Part shown: positions 44,737 through 53,893 of the stretch, in pieces | Layout of the letters: every line of letters starts with the position of its first letter | How positions within the stretch are numbered: position 1 is the stretch's first letter | From: Virgibacillus necropolis | Lineage (GTDB): Bacteria; Bacillota; Bacilli; Bacillales; Amphibacillaceae | DNA length: 64,000 nt | Direction of reading: 5' to 3' | NCBI RefSeq assembly: GCF_002224365.1 | Contig: NZ_CP022437.1 | Coordinates: forward strand, 3,596,001-3,660,000 | Notes under the pieces: generated by a model | Told to the model about the DNA's origin: nothing | Databases searched by the model: none | Seen by the model: only the letters and a program-made list of their open reading frames with translations | Made by a program: the position numbers and the translations under genes

Positions 44737-45882
44737 TTATCTAGCAGAAACCTCATGCCTAAAGTCTAACCCTTTTTGCATTTCATATCGTACTTGTTCA
44801 TCTTTCTCTATTGCCAATGCATGCTCAATTGCTGCAAATGCTTCAGCTGTCCCTATCTTACCAAGCGACCAAGCGGCAGTCCCTCTGATTACGGGGCGTG
44901 GATCATGTTGCATCACCTGAATTATTTCAGTTACTGCCGACACATCTTTATAGTGTGCAAGACCAATTAATGCATTTCGTTGTAACGGCTTCTTCCCGCG
45001 CCATGACCCAGAAATATGACCGAATGTTTCCTTGAATTCCCGATTTGAAATACGAAGCATTGGCTGTAGTTTAGGTTTTGCAATTTCAGGATCAGGCTCT
45101 GTTTCTGGATGTATATGAAAATCAATCTTTTTATTTTTTGGGCATACCACCTGACAAGTATCACAGCCATATACACGGTTACCGATTTTGGTTCGGAATT
45201 CATCAGGTAAATAGTCTTTTGTTTGCGTAAGAAATGCGATACACCTTTGAGCATTTAGCTGCCCACCTTGAATGAGCGCGCCTGTCGGACAGGCATCCAA
45301 ACATTTTGTACATTCCCCGCAACTATCGTCAACAGGTTCATCTGGGATAAACGGGATATTTGTAACTAATTCTCCTAGGTACACGTATGACCCAAACTCT
45401 GGCGTGATAATGGATGTATTTTTCCCACTGAAGCCAATTCCAGCTCGTTCTGCTACCGCGCGATCAGAGAGTTCCCCCGTATCTACCATCAGTTTATCTT
45501 TTACTTCTGGAACCTTTTCTTTAATAAACGCAGACAATTTCTCTAACCGATCACGCAAAATGACGTGATAATCCGTTCCCCAGGATGCGCGGCAAAAGAT
45601 ACCCCTTCTCTCTTCTTTCGTGCTTTTCGGTGGATTTTCCATTCGTGACGGATACGCTATTGCGATTGAAATAATGGATTGTGCTTCAGGCAACAATCGT
45701 TCAGGCTCTGTACGTTCTTCTACTGAACCCTTTTCAAAACCGGAATAATAGGCTAAATTTTGTTGCCGTTTGAGGCGTTCTTTTAATTCACTAAAAACAT
45801 CGGCAGAGGCAAAACCGATTTTATCGATGCCAATCTTTTTACTATAATCGATAATCTCTTGCTTTAATTTTTCACGATTCAT
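44737..45882 (-). CDS. queG: Epoxyqueuosine reductase
   Basis: Cobalamin- and iron-sulfur-dependent enzyme of the last step of queuosine biosynthesis in tRNA, 381 residues. Two [4Fe-4S] clusters are visible: CGECTKCLDACP near 188 and CDTCQVVCPKN near 240. The N-terminal cobalamin-binding part holds the catalytic Asp region (VDTGELSDRAVAERAGIGFSGKNTSII near 133). The C-terminal 80 residues contain HEAT-like repeats (RNALIGLAHYKD, RGTAAWSLGKIG) that bind tRNA. Upstream of ogt on the same strand, with an AGGAGGC-like site before the start. Confidence 0.93.
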   Translation of the reverse strand: MNREKLKQEIIDYSKKIGIDKIGFASADVFSELKERLKRQQNLAYYSGFEKGSVEERTEPERLLPEAQSIISIAIAYPSRMENPPKSTKEERRGIFCRASWGTDYHVILRDRLEKLSAFIKEKVPEVKDKLMVDTGELSDRAVAERAGIGFSGKNTSIITPEFGSYVYLGELVTNIPFIPDEPVDDSCGECTKCLDACPTGALIQGGQLNAQRCIAFLTQTKDYLPDEFRTKIGNRVYGCDTCQVVCPKNKKIDFHIHPETEPDPEIAKPKLQPMLRISNREFKETFGHISGSWRGKKPLQRNALIGLAHYKDVSAVTEIIQVMQHDPRPVIRGTAAWSLGKIGTAEAFAAIEHALAIEKDEQVRYEMQKGLDFRHEVSAR

Positions 45883-45904
45883 GATTGTTGCCTCCTAACC
45901 TCTG

Positions 45905-47617
45905 CTAAGTTCGTTGTTGGTTTACCCTTAATGTACGCATGCGGTTTAGCACAGCTGCGATTTCAAAAGTACGTGGACGAGCAAGATCACCCGGATGTTG
46001 GTCAGGATAAGCTGTGAATGATGCTAACCCTTTACGGTTTATTTGTTCGTTAATTTTTACGAGTAATGCTAGTAATGTTTGTTGATTATTAAGCTCATTC
46101 GTTTTATCTAAAAACATAATTATCTCAGCAATCATTCGTGTTTGGGAAGAATCCACCAATTGTTCCGTTTGCGCAAATGTTATTTCTGTTTTGCCCATCA
46201 GTATTTTTGTTAATCCTTTTGCTTGGACCTTTGCCCGTTTTCCCTTCGTTGTTTGAAAACTGGATTGTTCAATTTGGCGGTGTTTAATCTCACCAAAATT
46301 AATGCCTTTCGTTATAGCTCGCTCAGCAGGATATTGCCTGGTAATTTCTTTAACCTTTTCCGTGACGTTCTTTGGAACATATTCTTCCATCATTATAACA
46401 TTATCCGCTATATCAAAATAGTCACCAGAGCCACCCATTACGATAATGGTTGAGACCGATAGCTGATCATGTAACTGCTTCACTTTATCTATAAATGGTG
46501 TGATTGGTTCCTGTTCGCTTTTGACAAGTTGTTGCATCCGATGATCCCGAATCATGAAATTGGTCGCACTTGTATCTTCATCAATTAGTAATGTCATTGC
46601 ATCAACCTCTAAAGCTTCCATAACATTCGCTGCTTGGGATGTGCTGCCACTGGCATTCTCCGTTGTGAAAAATTCGGTTTTTTGTTTATGTGGTAAGTTG
46701 GTAATAAATGGTGAGATGTTAACACCTGTTACCTGTCGACCATCCTCCGCACGAATTTTCACGGCACTCGGATCAGTCAAAACATACTCTCGGCCATCAC
46801 CTTTTTTATGATTATAGACACCACGTTCAATTGCTTCTAGCAGTGTACTCTTCCCATGATAGCCACCACCAACGATAAGTGTGATGCCTCGTTTGACCGC
46901 CATCCCTTTTACTAATTCCTCTTGATGTGGAATTTTGATTTCGACTTCATTTTCAGCAGGACTTGTAAAAGGAATCGCTTCATTAAGCGGTTGATCACTC
47001 ACACCACTCGATCGTGGTAGTATCGCTCCATTTGCAATAAACGCTATCCAATTATTTTCTCGCATCTTTTCCCTGATCCCGTGTTGTTGATCTGCAAGTA
47101 CTGTCACTTGATGGATAGCTTGATCAGAAATAGTGAAAATGGACTTATTAATAATGCTAGGGATTGCTTGGTTAAATAACTTTACGGCTTCTTTCCCATT
47201 AATTCGTCTACCATTTGCAGGTAAGCCAATAGAAAGACATATTGTAATGGATTTTTCGTCTATTGAAACGGCACTTCGCTCAATGACTTCCTGGTGTGGG
47301 GCATCAAACTGGATGAGTCCACTCTTCCCAGATCCTTTAATAAATAAGGTATTTTGCTTTACTGCTTGTCCAACCGCTCTTGCGATTCGATCCTCAGCCG
47401 CTATTTTTCGTTGATAGTTTGTCAACCAGTTTTCGTTTATCTTGCGTTTTTCCGCAGGTACGACAATTCGAGCTTTTGAAGGAGTAGCAAATGGATCACC
47501 TTGTACATAATCTATATATAAATCGAAGTTATCATATTTATAATAACCTTGAATACTCTTATACGCTTTATATCCTTTTCCATCGATTGATCGAAGGCTT
47601 TGAATTAGTTTTTCCAT
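45905..47617 (-). CDS. Predicted ABC-class ATPase of unknown role
   Basis: 570 residues, matching the ABC_ATPase family of lone cytoplasmic P-loop proteins. The Walker A motif is GGGYHGKSTLLEAI near 255, Walker B TLLIDEDTSATNFMIRD near 335, and the sensor-like VMGGSGDYFDIADNVIMMEEY near 400. The N-terminal LRSIDGKGYKAYKSIQGYY and RIVVPAEKRKINENW are typical of the family. There are no membrane segments and no partner permease. The start at 47617 is chosen for its GGATGGTG site. Biochemical role is not known to me. Confidence 0.85.
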   Translation of the reverse strand: MEKLIQSLRSIDGKGYKAYKSIQGYYKYDNFDLYIDYVQGDPFATPSKARIVVPAEKRKINENWLTNYQRKIAAEDRIARAVGQAVKQNTLFIKGSGKSGLIQFDAPHQEVIERSAVSIDEKSITICLSIGLPANGRRINGKEAVKLFNQAIPSIINKSIFTISDQAIHQVTVLADQQHGIREKMRENNWIAFIANGAILPRSSGVSDQPLNEAIPFTSPAENEVEIKIPHQEELVKGMAVKRGITLIVGGGYHGKSTLLEAIERGVYNHKKGDGREYVLTDPSAVKIRAEDGRQVTGVNISPFITNLPHKQKTEFFTTENASGSTSQAANVMEALEVDAMTLLIDEDTSATNFMIRDHRMQQLVKSEQEPITPFIDKVKQLHDQLSVSTIIVMGGSGDYFDIADNVIMMEEYVPKNVTEKVKEITRQYPAERAITKGINFGEIKHRQIEQSSFQTTKGKRAKVQAKGLTKILMGKTEITFAQTEQLVDSSQTRMIAEIIMFLDKTNELNNQQTLLALLVKINEQINRKGLASFTAYPDQHPGDLARPRTFEIAAVLNRMRTLRVNQQRT

Positions 47618-47707
47618 GATACACCATCCTTTGTATTTAGCATACTTGGTGAGAAATTTGAGTTCAAGTATTAGGAGTGGATTTACTCTCCGTAATAACA
47701 AAATAAA

Positions 47708-47747
47708 AACGCAACACTTCGTAAGATAAATTACGAAACACTGCGTT
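47708..47747 (-). terminator. Terminator after tRNA-Gly
   Basis: Stem AACGCAGTGTTTCGTAA/TTACGAAGTGTTGCGTT (one mismatch) followed by T-rich sequence on the minus strand, directly downstream of the tRNA. Confidence 0.85.
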
Positions 47748-47759
47748 AAGACATATGTA

Positions 47760-47833
47760 TGGAGCGGGTAGGGGGAATCGAACCCCCATCATCAGCTTGG
47801 AAGGCTGAGGTTTTACCACTAAACTATACCCGC
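47760..47833 (-). tRNA. tRNA-Gly (anticodon UCC)
   Basis: The minus strand folds as a complete cloverleaf: acceptor GCGGGTA/TACCCGC, D-arm GTTT..AAAC, anticodon stem TCAGC/GCTGA with loop CTTCCAA (anticodon UCC), T-arm GGGGG-TTCGATT-CCCCC, and an encoded CCA end. It reads GGA and GGG codons. It is a single tRNA with its own terminator. Confidence 0.97.
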
Positions 47834-47994
47834 AAAATTCGACAACATTTTTAATAACATGTTAATTATTATAACAAGTTTAATTCTATTAATCAAGGGC
47901 AAATTTTTAATCTTTTAATTATGGAAAAAAACGCCCATTTACAACGCTTTATGTTAGCGATAAGATAGACGTATGCTTGACGGGAGGCGATAAA

Positions 47995-48870
47995 ATGTCT
48001 GTATATCCAATCATGTTGTCACAGACTAAATTTACACATCGAGATAATTTGAACTATCCATTTGAAGAACGTGCCTTGCAATTTGGGGATGGCGTGTATG
48101 AGGTTGTTCGTATCTACAATGGTACTTATTATTTAATTAATGAACATATTGATCGATTATTCCGATCAGCGGAAGCAGTAAAAATTAAACTGCCATTTAC
48201 TAAAGAAGAACTTAGCAATTTATTAAACAACTTATTACTAAAAAATTCTGTTTCAAATGATGCGAAGCTTTATTTGCAAGTATCGCGGGGTTCAGCACCA
48301 CGAAATCATATCTTTCCGAATAATATAGAAGCAAATGTATATGGTTATATAGAAGATCAGGCACGAAATGTAGCTGGATTACAAGATGGTGTTAAAACCA
48401 TTACTGAGCGCGATATTCGCTGGGAATATTGTTTTGTGAAAAGTTTAAATTTGTTACCGAATGTCTTAGCAAAACAAACCGCAAATGAACAAGGAGCATA
48501 CGATGCAATCCTGCACAAAGATGGCATTGTAACTGAGTGCAGCTCTGCTAATGTTTATATGATAAAAGATGGCACAGTTTATACGTATCCTACCACAAAA
48601 AGGATATTACATGGATGTGTTCGGATGCGAATCGAAAAGTTTGTGCAAGATTTGACTATTCCTTTGAACGAAGATGGTTTTTCGGTTGAAGATATCGCTC
48701 TTGCTGATGAAATGTTTTTAACAAGTAGTACATCGGAAGTTCTTCCGATTGTCACTGTGGATGATACACAAATCGGCAATGGCCAACCTGGTCCAATAAC
48801 CAGAAAACTACAAAATGCATATGAAGAAGATGCGAATATAGTCACTAAAAAAATTGAACAAACCAATTAA
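47995..48870 (+). CDS. dat: D-amino-acid aminotransferase
   Basis: Fold-type IV PLP transaminase of 291 residues that interconverts D-alanine and D-glutamate for the cell wall. The PLP lysine is K149 in CFVKSLNLLPN; the carboxylate-binding RGSAPRNHIFP near 98-108 and the ECSSANVYM region near 180 are those of D-AAT rather than branched-chain transaminases. The ATG at 47995 has GGGAGG 7 bases upstream; an in-frame TTG at 47977 has no site. Single-gene unit with its own terminator. Confidence 0.92.
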   Translation: MSVYPIMLSQTKFTHRDNLNYPFEERALQFGDGVYEVVRIYNGTYYLINEHIDRLFRSAEAVKIKLPFTKEELSNLLNNLLLKNSVSNDAKLYLQVSRGSAPRNHIFPNNIEANVYGYIEDQARNVAGLQDGVKTITERDIRWEYCFVKSLNLLPNVLAKQTANEQGAYDAILHKDGIVTECSSANVYMIKDGTVYTYPTTKRILHGCVRMRIEKFVQDLTIPLNEDGFSVEDIALADEMFLTSSTSEVLPIVTVDDTQIGNGQPGPITRKLQNAYEEDANIVTKKIEQTN

Positions 48871-48877
48871 TACTGAT

Positions 48878-48916
48878 GAAATTCCCTTATTACAAATAAT
48901 AAGGGATTTTTTTTAT
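48878..48916 (+). terminator. Terminator after dat
   Basis: Stem AATTCCCTTATTA/TAATAAGGGATTT with a CAAA loop and a run of eight T, directly past the stop codon. Confidence 0.9.
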
Positions 48917-48960
48917 AAAGAAAAACCGAAATGAATTTTCACAAAATTCTACCATTCCAT

Positions 48961-48989
48961 TTGATTCGTAGTTCGAAATAGTTTAGACT
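48961..48989 (+). promoter_or_regulatory. Sigma-A promoter of the S9 peptidase gene
   Basis: TTGATT (48961-48966), 17 bases, TAGACT (48984-48989), 37 bases before the ATG. Confidence 0.55.
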
Positions 48990-49026
48990 AAATGAAACTT
49001 TTAAAAACGTTTAGGGGGACTTTTTC

Positions 49027-51027
49027 ATGACAATTAATAAGCGCGCGGTAACCGCTAAAGATCTAACAAGGTTTGCTGTTTATAGTGATCCACAGTACAC
49101 ACCAAATGGCGATACATATGCATTTGTTTCAACAACAATAGATAAAGATAATACGTATCAATCCCAATTATTCACACAAAAAGTGACAGACGCCGAGCCA
49201 AGACAATGGACATTTGACGATGGGAAAAATAGTAATCCGCGCTTCTCTCCTGATGGACAGAAGCTAGTCTTTCAGTCAACTAGAAGTGGGATCCCACAAC
49301 TATGGCTAGCACATACTGATGGCGGAGAGGCTCGACAGCTTACGACCTTTAAAAATGGCGCCACTAATCCTGCGTGGTCTAAAGATGGGAAACATATCTT
49401 TTTTAGTGCACAGCTAGACAAAGATGATAATGTTCAAAATCAGAAAGAACAATCTAAAGAAGAACGTCAAAAGGAAAAAGAAGACAAAGCAAAAGAACCA
49501 ATTGTGATAAATCGCTTGAAACACAAATCTGATAGCAATGGATTTCGTGATGAGAAACGGACACAGATCATCCAATATGATGTAACTAAAAGAACGTTCA
49601 CTCAGCTTACTCTAGGTGATGTTGATCATGGATATGAGGATATTTCTCCTGATGGAAATCAAATGCTTTTTTCAGCAAATTTGGATGATAACCAAGATTA
49701 CTCATTAACTAACGACCTTTTTCTATTAGATTTAACATCTAAGGAGGTAGTAAAGTTAACAGATGGAAAAGGGTCTTATGACAATGCGTCCTTTTCCCCG
49801 AGCGGCGATAAAATTGCTTGTTTTGGCAGTGAATTTTCCTATGCTGGCGCCACTCTAGATGAACTCTTTGTTTTTGATAGTGCCACAAAAGAAAGAACAT
49901 GTTTAAGCGAATCTATCGACATGCAACTAGATGATCTCATGATTGGTGACACACGCATGGGCCAATCAACAACAGGTCCTGTATGGTCAAAAAATAGTGA
50001 TCAGTTATTTTTTATTGGGACTGACCATGGTGCCACGGGTCTATACCAAGCAGATTTAGATGGAAAAATTGAAGTCCTATACAAAGATAACAATCATGTA
50101 TTTGGACTTTCTTATAATGCTAAATCAGAATCCTTTGTTTTAGGCATTAGTACTCCAACAAATCCATGTAATTTTTATCAGCTATATGATGGTGAACTAT
50201 CACGTTTAACAAATGCTAATACGGAATTTTTAGACGAGGTTTCCCTATCTGAGCCAGAAACCATAACAGTGGAGGCTGAAGATGGCTGGAAAATTCAAGG
50301 CTGGATTTTACATCCACATGGATTCGAAGAGGGTAAAAAATATCCTTTTGTACTTGAAATTCATGGTGGTCCACACGCCATGTATGGACAAACATATTTC
50401 CATGAACTACAACTTCTTGCTGCAAAAGGATATGTTGTCTTGTATACAAATCCACGTGGGAGCCATGGCTATGGACAAGCGTTCGTTAATGCCTGTCGTG
50501 CGGATTACGGCGGAAAAGATTATACTGATTTAATGAGCGCGGTTGACTATGCTCTAGAAAACTATGATTTCATCGATAAAAATCGATTGGGTGTAACTGG
50601 TGGAAGCTATGGTGGTTTCATGACCAACTGGATTGTAGGACACACAAATCGCTTCAAAGCCGCCGTAACCCAACGCTCAATCTCTAATTGGCTTAGCTTT
50701 TATGGTGTTAGTGATATTGGATATTTTTTCACTGAGTGGGAGCTCGGTAAAAACTTGTTAGACGACCCCAAGAAACTATGGGAATTCTCTCCATTGAAGT
50801 ATGCGGAAGAAGTAGAAACACCGCTATTAATTGTACACGGAGAACAGGATTTACGTTGTCCAATTGAACAAGGGGAACAACTATTTATTACACTCAAGCA
50901 CCTAAAAAAAGAGGTTGAATTCGTTCGCTTCCCTGGCGCAAGTCATGAATTAAGTCGAAGCGGAGAACCATTAATGCGAATTGAGCGATTGAATCACATT
51001 TGTCGCTGGTTTGAAAAATATTTATAA
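49027..51027 (+). CDS. S9-family prolyl oligopeptidase-like peptidase (acylaminoacyl-peptidase type)
   Basis: 666 residues, cytoplasmic, no signal peptide. The N-terminal 410 residues form a beta-propeller with WD40-like/TolB repeats (ARFSPDGQKLVFQSTR near 72, PAWSKDGKHIFFSA near 116, ISPDGNQMLFSA near 212). The C-terminal 250 residues are the alpha/beta hydrolase with the triad Ser in TGGSYGGFMTNW near 523, Asp in VHGEQDLRCP near 607 and His in PGASHELSRSG near 639. The charged stretch KEQSKEERQKEKEDKAKEP is an exposed linker. It hydrolyses short peptides; the exact specificity cannot be read. Standard ribosome site AGGGGGA. Confidence 0.92.
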   Translation: MTINKRAVTAKDLTRFAVYSDPQYTPNGDTYAFVSTTIDKDNTYQSQLFTQKVTDAEPRQWTFDDGKNSNPRFSPDGQKLVFQSTRSGIPQLWLAHTDGGEARQLTTFKNGATNPAWSKDGKHIFFSAQLDKDDNVQNQKEQSKEERQKEKEDKAKEPIVINRLKHKSDSNGFRDEKRTQIIQYDVTKRTFTQLTLGDVDHGYEDISPDGNQMLFSANLDDNQDYSLTNDLFLLDLTSKEVVKLTDGKGSYDNASFSPSGDKIACFGSEFSYAGATLDELFVFDSATKERTCLSESIDMQLDDLMIGDTRMGQSTTGPVWSKNSDQLFFIGTDHGATGLYQADLDGKIEVLYKDNNHVFGLSYNAKSESFVLGISTPTNPCNFYQLYDGELSRLTNANTEFLDEVSLSEPETITVEAEDGWKIQGWILHPHGFEEGKKYPFVLEIHGGPHAMYGQTYFHELQLLAAKGYVVLYTNPRGSHGYGQAFVNACRADYGGKDYTDLMSAVDYALENYDFIDKNRLGVTGGSYGGFMTNWIVGHTNRFKAAVTQRSISNWLSFYGVSDIGYFFTEWELGKNLLDDPKKLWEFSPLKYAEEVETPLLIVHGEQDLRCPIEQGEQLFITLKHLKKEVEFVRFPGASHELSRSGEPLMRIERLNHICRWFEKYL

Positions 51028-51048
51028 TGTGGGAATTATAATTTTTGG

Positions 51049-51080
51049 AATGGCTGACGCCTGGAGTGTCAGTCATTTTG
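51049..51080 (+). terminator. Weak terminator after the S9 peptidase gene
   Basis: Hairpin AATGGCTGAC/GTCAGTCATT with one G-U pair and TTTTG after it, about 22 bases past the stop codon. Confidence 0.55.
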
Positions 51081-51091
51081 CTTATATTGAG

Positions 51092-51125
51092 TAAAAAAAT
51101 AAGCAACCTTCTCAGGCTGCTTATT
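51092..51125 (-). terminator. Terminator of the alpha/beta hydrolase gene
   Basis: Hairpin AATAAGCAGCC/GGTTGCTTATT (one G-U) followed by seven T on the minus strand. Its upstream arm includes the hydrolase stop codon. Confidence 0.85.
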
Positions 51126-52077
51126 CTACATATTTACCTAGAAACTCATTTAGTTTTTGTACATACGCCTCTTTTTCGACTACAAATCCTTCTCCATGGC
51201 CTGCATCATCAATTGTCATGATTTCAGATGGACTTGCCGTATTTTCAGCTAGTTCATACGCCATCTCAGTTGGTACAAAAGTATCGGCATTACCATGATA
51301 ATACAAAATCGGAATGTCCGTCTTTTTAACCTGCTTCAATGCTGACGCCTCATCGAAGTTATATCCTGCCTTTATATCTGTAACAAAACTAGTACTTGTT
51401 AGAAATGGAAACTTCGGCAAGTGATACATCCGCTTCATCTGATAGGCAAATAAATCTTCAACACTTGTATATGCACTATCTGCAACGATAGCTTTTACAT
51501 TGTCAGGCAGGTCTTCCCCACTCGTCATTAATACAGTTGCTGCACCCATGGAAACCCCGTGCAGTACAATTTCTGAATTATTCCCCAGGTTTTCTTTAAC
51601 TAGATTTATCCATTTAACGTAGTCCAACCGATCGTGCCAGCCAAAACCAATATAATCGCCTTCACTCTCTCCATGGCCACGTGCATCGGGCATTAATATA
51701 TTATAGCCGAGCTCTTCATAATAATATTGTCCGTAGAGCCCCATATCAAGACCAGATCCAAGATAACCATGTGCTAAAATGACCGTTTTATTAGTTGGTT
51801 CCTTAGCAGGCAAAAAGTATCCGTTCAACTCCAGGTTATCAAAAGAACTAATCTCCCATCGCTTGAAATCCTGTTTTTCTACCCAATCATGCCAATCACC
51901 CTCAGTGAAAACCTCCATGGCTTCAGCGGAAACTTCTAAATCATCATTTCCCTGTAAAAAATCTTTCGTATTACGTTCAATTGCTAGATTGTAAAAGTAA
52001 AAACTAGCTACGATATTTATGATTACTAGAATACTAAGTATTCCAATTAATAGTTTTAACCACCTTTTTTTCTTCAC
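51121..52077 (-). CDS. Membrane-anchored alpha/beta hydrolase (YqkD-like)
   Basis: 318 residues. An N-terminal hydrophobic helix (residues 8-30, LLIGILSILVIINIVASFYFY) anchors or exports the protein. The catalytic domain has the oxyanion HGYLGSG near 102, the nucleophile Ser in HGVSMGAATV near 180, Asp in YHGNADTFVP near 270 and His in AGHGEG near 298. It looks like the YqkD group of B. subtilis. A secreted esterase or peptidase is likely; the substrate is unknown. Convergent with the S9 peptidase gene. AAGGGGGA precedes the start. Confidence 0.87.
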   Translation of the reverse strand: MKKKRWLKLLIGILSILVIINIVASFYFYNLAIERNTKDFLQGNDDLEVSAEAMEVFTEGDWHDWVEKQDFKRWEISSFDNLELNGYFLPAKEPTNKTVILAHGYLGSGLDMGLYGQYYYEELGYNILMPDARGHGESEGDYIGFGWHDRLDYVKWINLVKENLGNNSEIVLHGVSMGAATVLMTSGEDLPDNVKAIVADSAYTSVEDLFAYQMKRMYHLPKFPFLTSTSFVTDIKAGYNFDEASALKQVKKTDIPILYYHGNADTFVPTEMAYELAENTASPSEIMTIDDAGHGEGFVVEKEAYVQKLNEFLGKYVE

Positions 52078-52165
52078 AAAGATCCCCCTTCTTTATGACG
52101 CTTCTTTTTATTATACAGGAAAACCATTCTTATTTCCGCCAATCTAGACTGGTATTTGTTGACAC

Positions 52166-52196
52166 CAAAAAACGAGCAGTGCTTGGCTGCCCGTCC
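52166..52196 (-). terminator. Terminator of the DinB-family gene
   Basis: Stem ACGGGCAG/CTGCTCGT (one G-U) with a seven-base loop and a six-T run on the minus strand, 12 bases past the stop codon. Confidence 0.85.
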
Positions 52197-52207
52197 TTAC
52201 GCTATTT

Positions 52208-52696
52208 CTATAAACCTAGCTTTTCCTTTACTTCTTTAATTTGTAATATATGTCGTTTTTCATGATATGCAACAAATGGAATCCATTGCATCAAGCTTAT
52301 CTGTCCAAATAATGGATGCGGAAAGCCTTTTGCTTCCAATTCTTTTTCATCAACAGTTTCTTCAACTTTAATTAACCCTTGATGTGTAGCAGTTAATTTT
52401 AGCTTTAATTCATCTAACGTAGCAAAATCATCATTAGGTGTTGCATAATCTGGCGCATCTACTTTTATACCACGATTTGTTGTAGCTTCAATTGGTTTTG
52501 GGTCAGCATTTACTTCATCCCCGTTTTCCAATTGATTAATGATTGCTTTCGTAATTGCACCTTCCATTAAAAATAAATGCTCCATTACCTGTTTGATTGA
52601 CCATTTATCATCAGCAGGCTTTTTATTTAGTTCTTCATCAGACAGTCCATTTACTTCATTATATAGTTCCGCGCGTGCTTCTTCATTAATTTGCAT
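52208..52696 (-). CDS. DinB-family (DinB_2) metal-binding four-helix protein
   Basis: 162 residues, a helical-bundle protein of the DinB/YfiT/BSTase superfamily. The three metal-binding histidines are visible: H40 in VMEHLFLMEG and two in VAYHEKRHILQI near 145-149. W32 in DDKWSIKQV is typical. Members include thiol transferases and proteins of unknown role; no activity can be assigned. GGAGTGAG precedes the start. A sigma-B-like promoter lies upstream. Confidence 0.85.
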   Translation of the reverse strand: MQINEEARAELYNEVNGLSDEELNKKPADDKWSIKQVMEHLFLMEGAITKAIINQLENGDEVNADPKPIEATTNRGIKVDAPDYATPNDDFATLDELKLKLTATHQGLIKVEETVDEKELEAKGFPHPLFGQISLMQWIPFVAYHEKRHILQIKEVKEKLGL

Positions 52697-52718
52697 GCTC
52701 TCACTCCTTAATAATCAG

Positions 52719-52744
52719 TTACCCTATCATTTTATCAATTAAGC
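52719..52744 (-). promoter_or_regulatory. Candidate sigma-B promoter of the DinB-family gene
   Basis: Minus strand GCTTAA (52739-52744), 14 bases, GGGTAA (52719-52724), about 22 bases before the start codon. One mismatch to GTTTAA and one to GGGTAT; spacing as for the PRC-barrel gene promoter. Confidence 0.55.
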
Positions 52745-52783
52745 ATGCTTAATAAAACAAAAGAACTCAGGTTGGAGCAATCT

Positions 52784-53893
52784 TTACACATGCCTTTTCT
52801 CCATCAAATGAATTCCAACGCCTGTCATCACTACTCCCATTAATAGCAATATACTAATAGGATAAAGTACTTCACCCAATGGATATCCATAAACAACTAC
52901 ACCATTTAAGGCTTCCATTCCATATGTGATCGGGTCAAATTTTGACAATGCTATCATAAACTTTGATTCAACCACTTCAAGCGGCCAATACGCTCCTCCA
53001 ATCATCGCCATACTTACTGCAATAATTGGAATAACTGCGTTGAACTGTTGGACGGTTTTGACTAACCCAGTAATTAAAATCGACATTGCAACAATAGCAA
53101 ATACATATGGAATGATAAAAATTAATGATTCCATAAACTTCCCGTTGAAATCAAGACCAATCCAATAACGAAATACAAAGAAAACAACAGCGACTTGCAA
53201 GTAACCAGTTAAGAAACTATAAATTAAGTTAGCTACATACATTTCCCACTTTTTCACAGGAGATAATATAATCCTGTCCCAGACCCCATCCTGTTTTTCC
53301 ACCAATATATGAAATACATTATAAGCGATTGTATAGATTACAAAAAACAACGCAAATCCAAACAAAGAATGAAATGTGTTATCGACAATAACCGCATCTG
53401 AACCACGAAAGTTTTCCATTTGAATGGTAAAAGGTGGATTCTCTTGAGACCTTTGTAAATCCTCCCTTAATTCCTTTTTTTCAGCAATAGTAGTAGCTTT
53501 TGACTCGGCATATATCTGTTCATATTGCTGTTTTTTCATATATGCCTCTTCGACTGTACGCTGAACTAAATCAATGGTCCTAGAATCGACACCGACTAAA
53601 ACCTGGTAGTCATTTTTGTGTAACTCTATACCAAACTCCGCTTTACCATTAGCTATTTTTTGTTTCATTTCATCGTTCGTCATCATTTTAAAATTGTATA
53701 CATCAGATTCTTCAAGCATATCCCAAACAATCGAGTCTTGAATTTCATCTGCTACGTAGACAGGAACATTGATTACATTCGTGGTTGTTCCTCCTAAAAT
53801 AAAGGCAAAACCAATTGACATTAATGTGGTCATTACAAAAGACCATGGACTTCGAAAAAATAACCTTATTTTCGTTAGCAAAATACCAATCAT
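52784..53893 (-). CDS. ABC-2-type permease, second subunit (LnrN-like)
   Basis: 369 residues: one N-terminal helix (about 15-35), an extracellular domain of roughly 140 residues, and five to six helices from about 175 (SLFGFALFFVIYTIAYNVF) to the end. This is the layout of ABC-2 exporters such as LnrN (YfiN) in the linearmycin-resistance system of B. subtilis. It overlaps the first permease gene by 4 bases and is the last gene of the ABC set. Export of a lipophilic antibiotic is inferred from the family and the neighbouring two-component genes. Confidence 0.8.
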   Translation of the reverse strand: MIGILLTKIRLFFRSPWSFVMTTLMSIGFAFILGGTTTNVINVPVYVADEIQDSIVWDMLEESDVYNFKMMTNDEMKQKIANGKAEFGIELHKNDYQVLVGVDSRTIDLVQRTVEEAYMKKQQYEQIYAESKATTIAEKKELREDLQRSQENPPFTIQMENFRGSDAVIVDNTFHSLFGFALFFVIYTIAYNVFHILVEKQDGVWDRIILSPVKKWEMYVANLIYSFLTGYLQVAVVFFVFRYWIGLDFNGKFMESLIFIIPYVFAIVAMSILITGLVKTVQQFNAVIPIIAVSMAMIGGAYWPLEVVESKFMIALSKFDPITYGMEALNGVVVYGYPLGEVLYPISILLLMGVVMTGVGIHLMEKRHV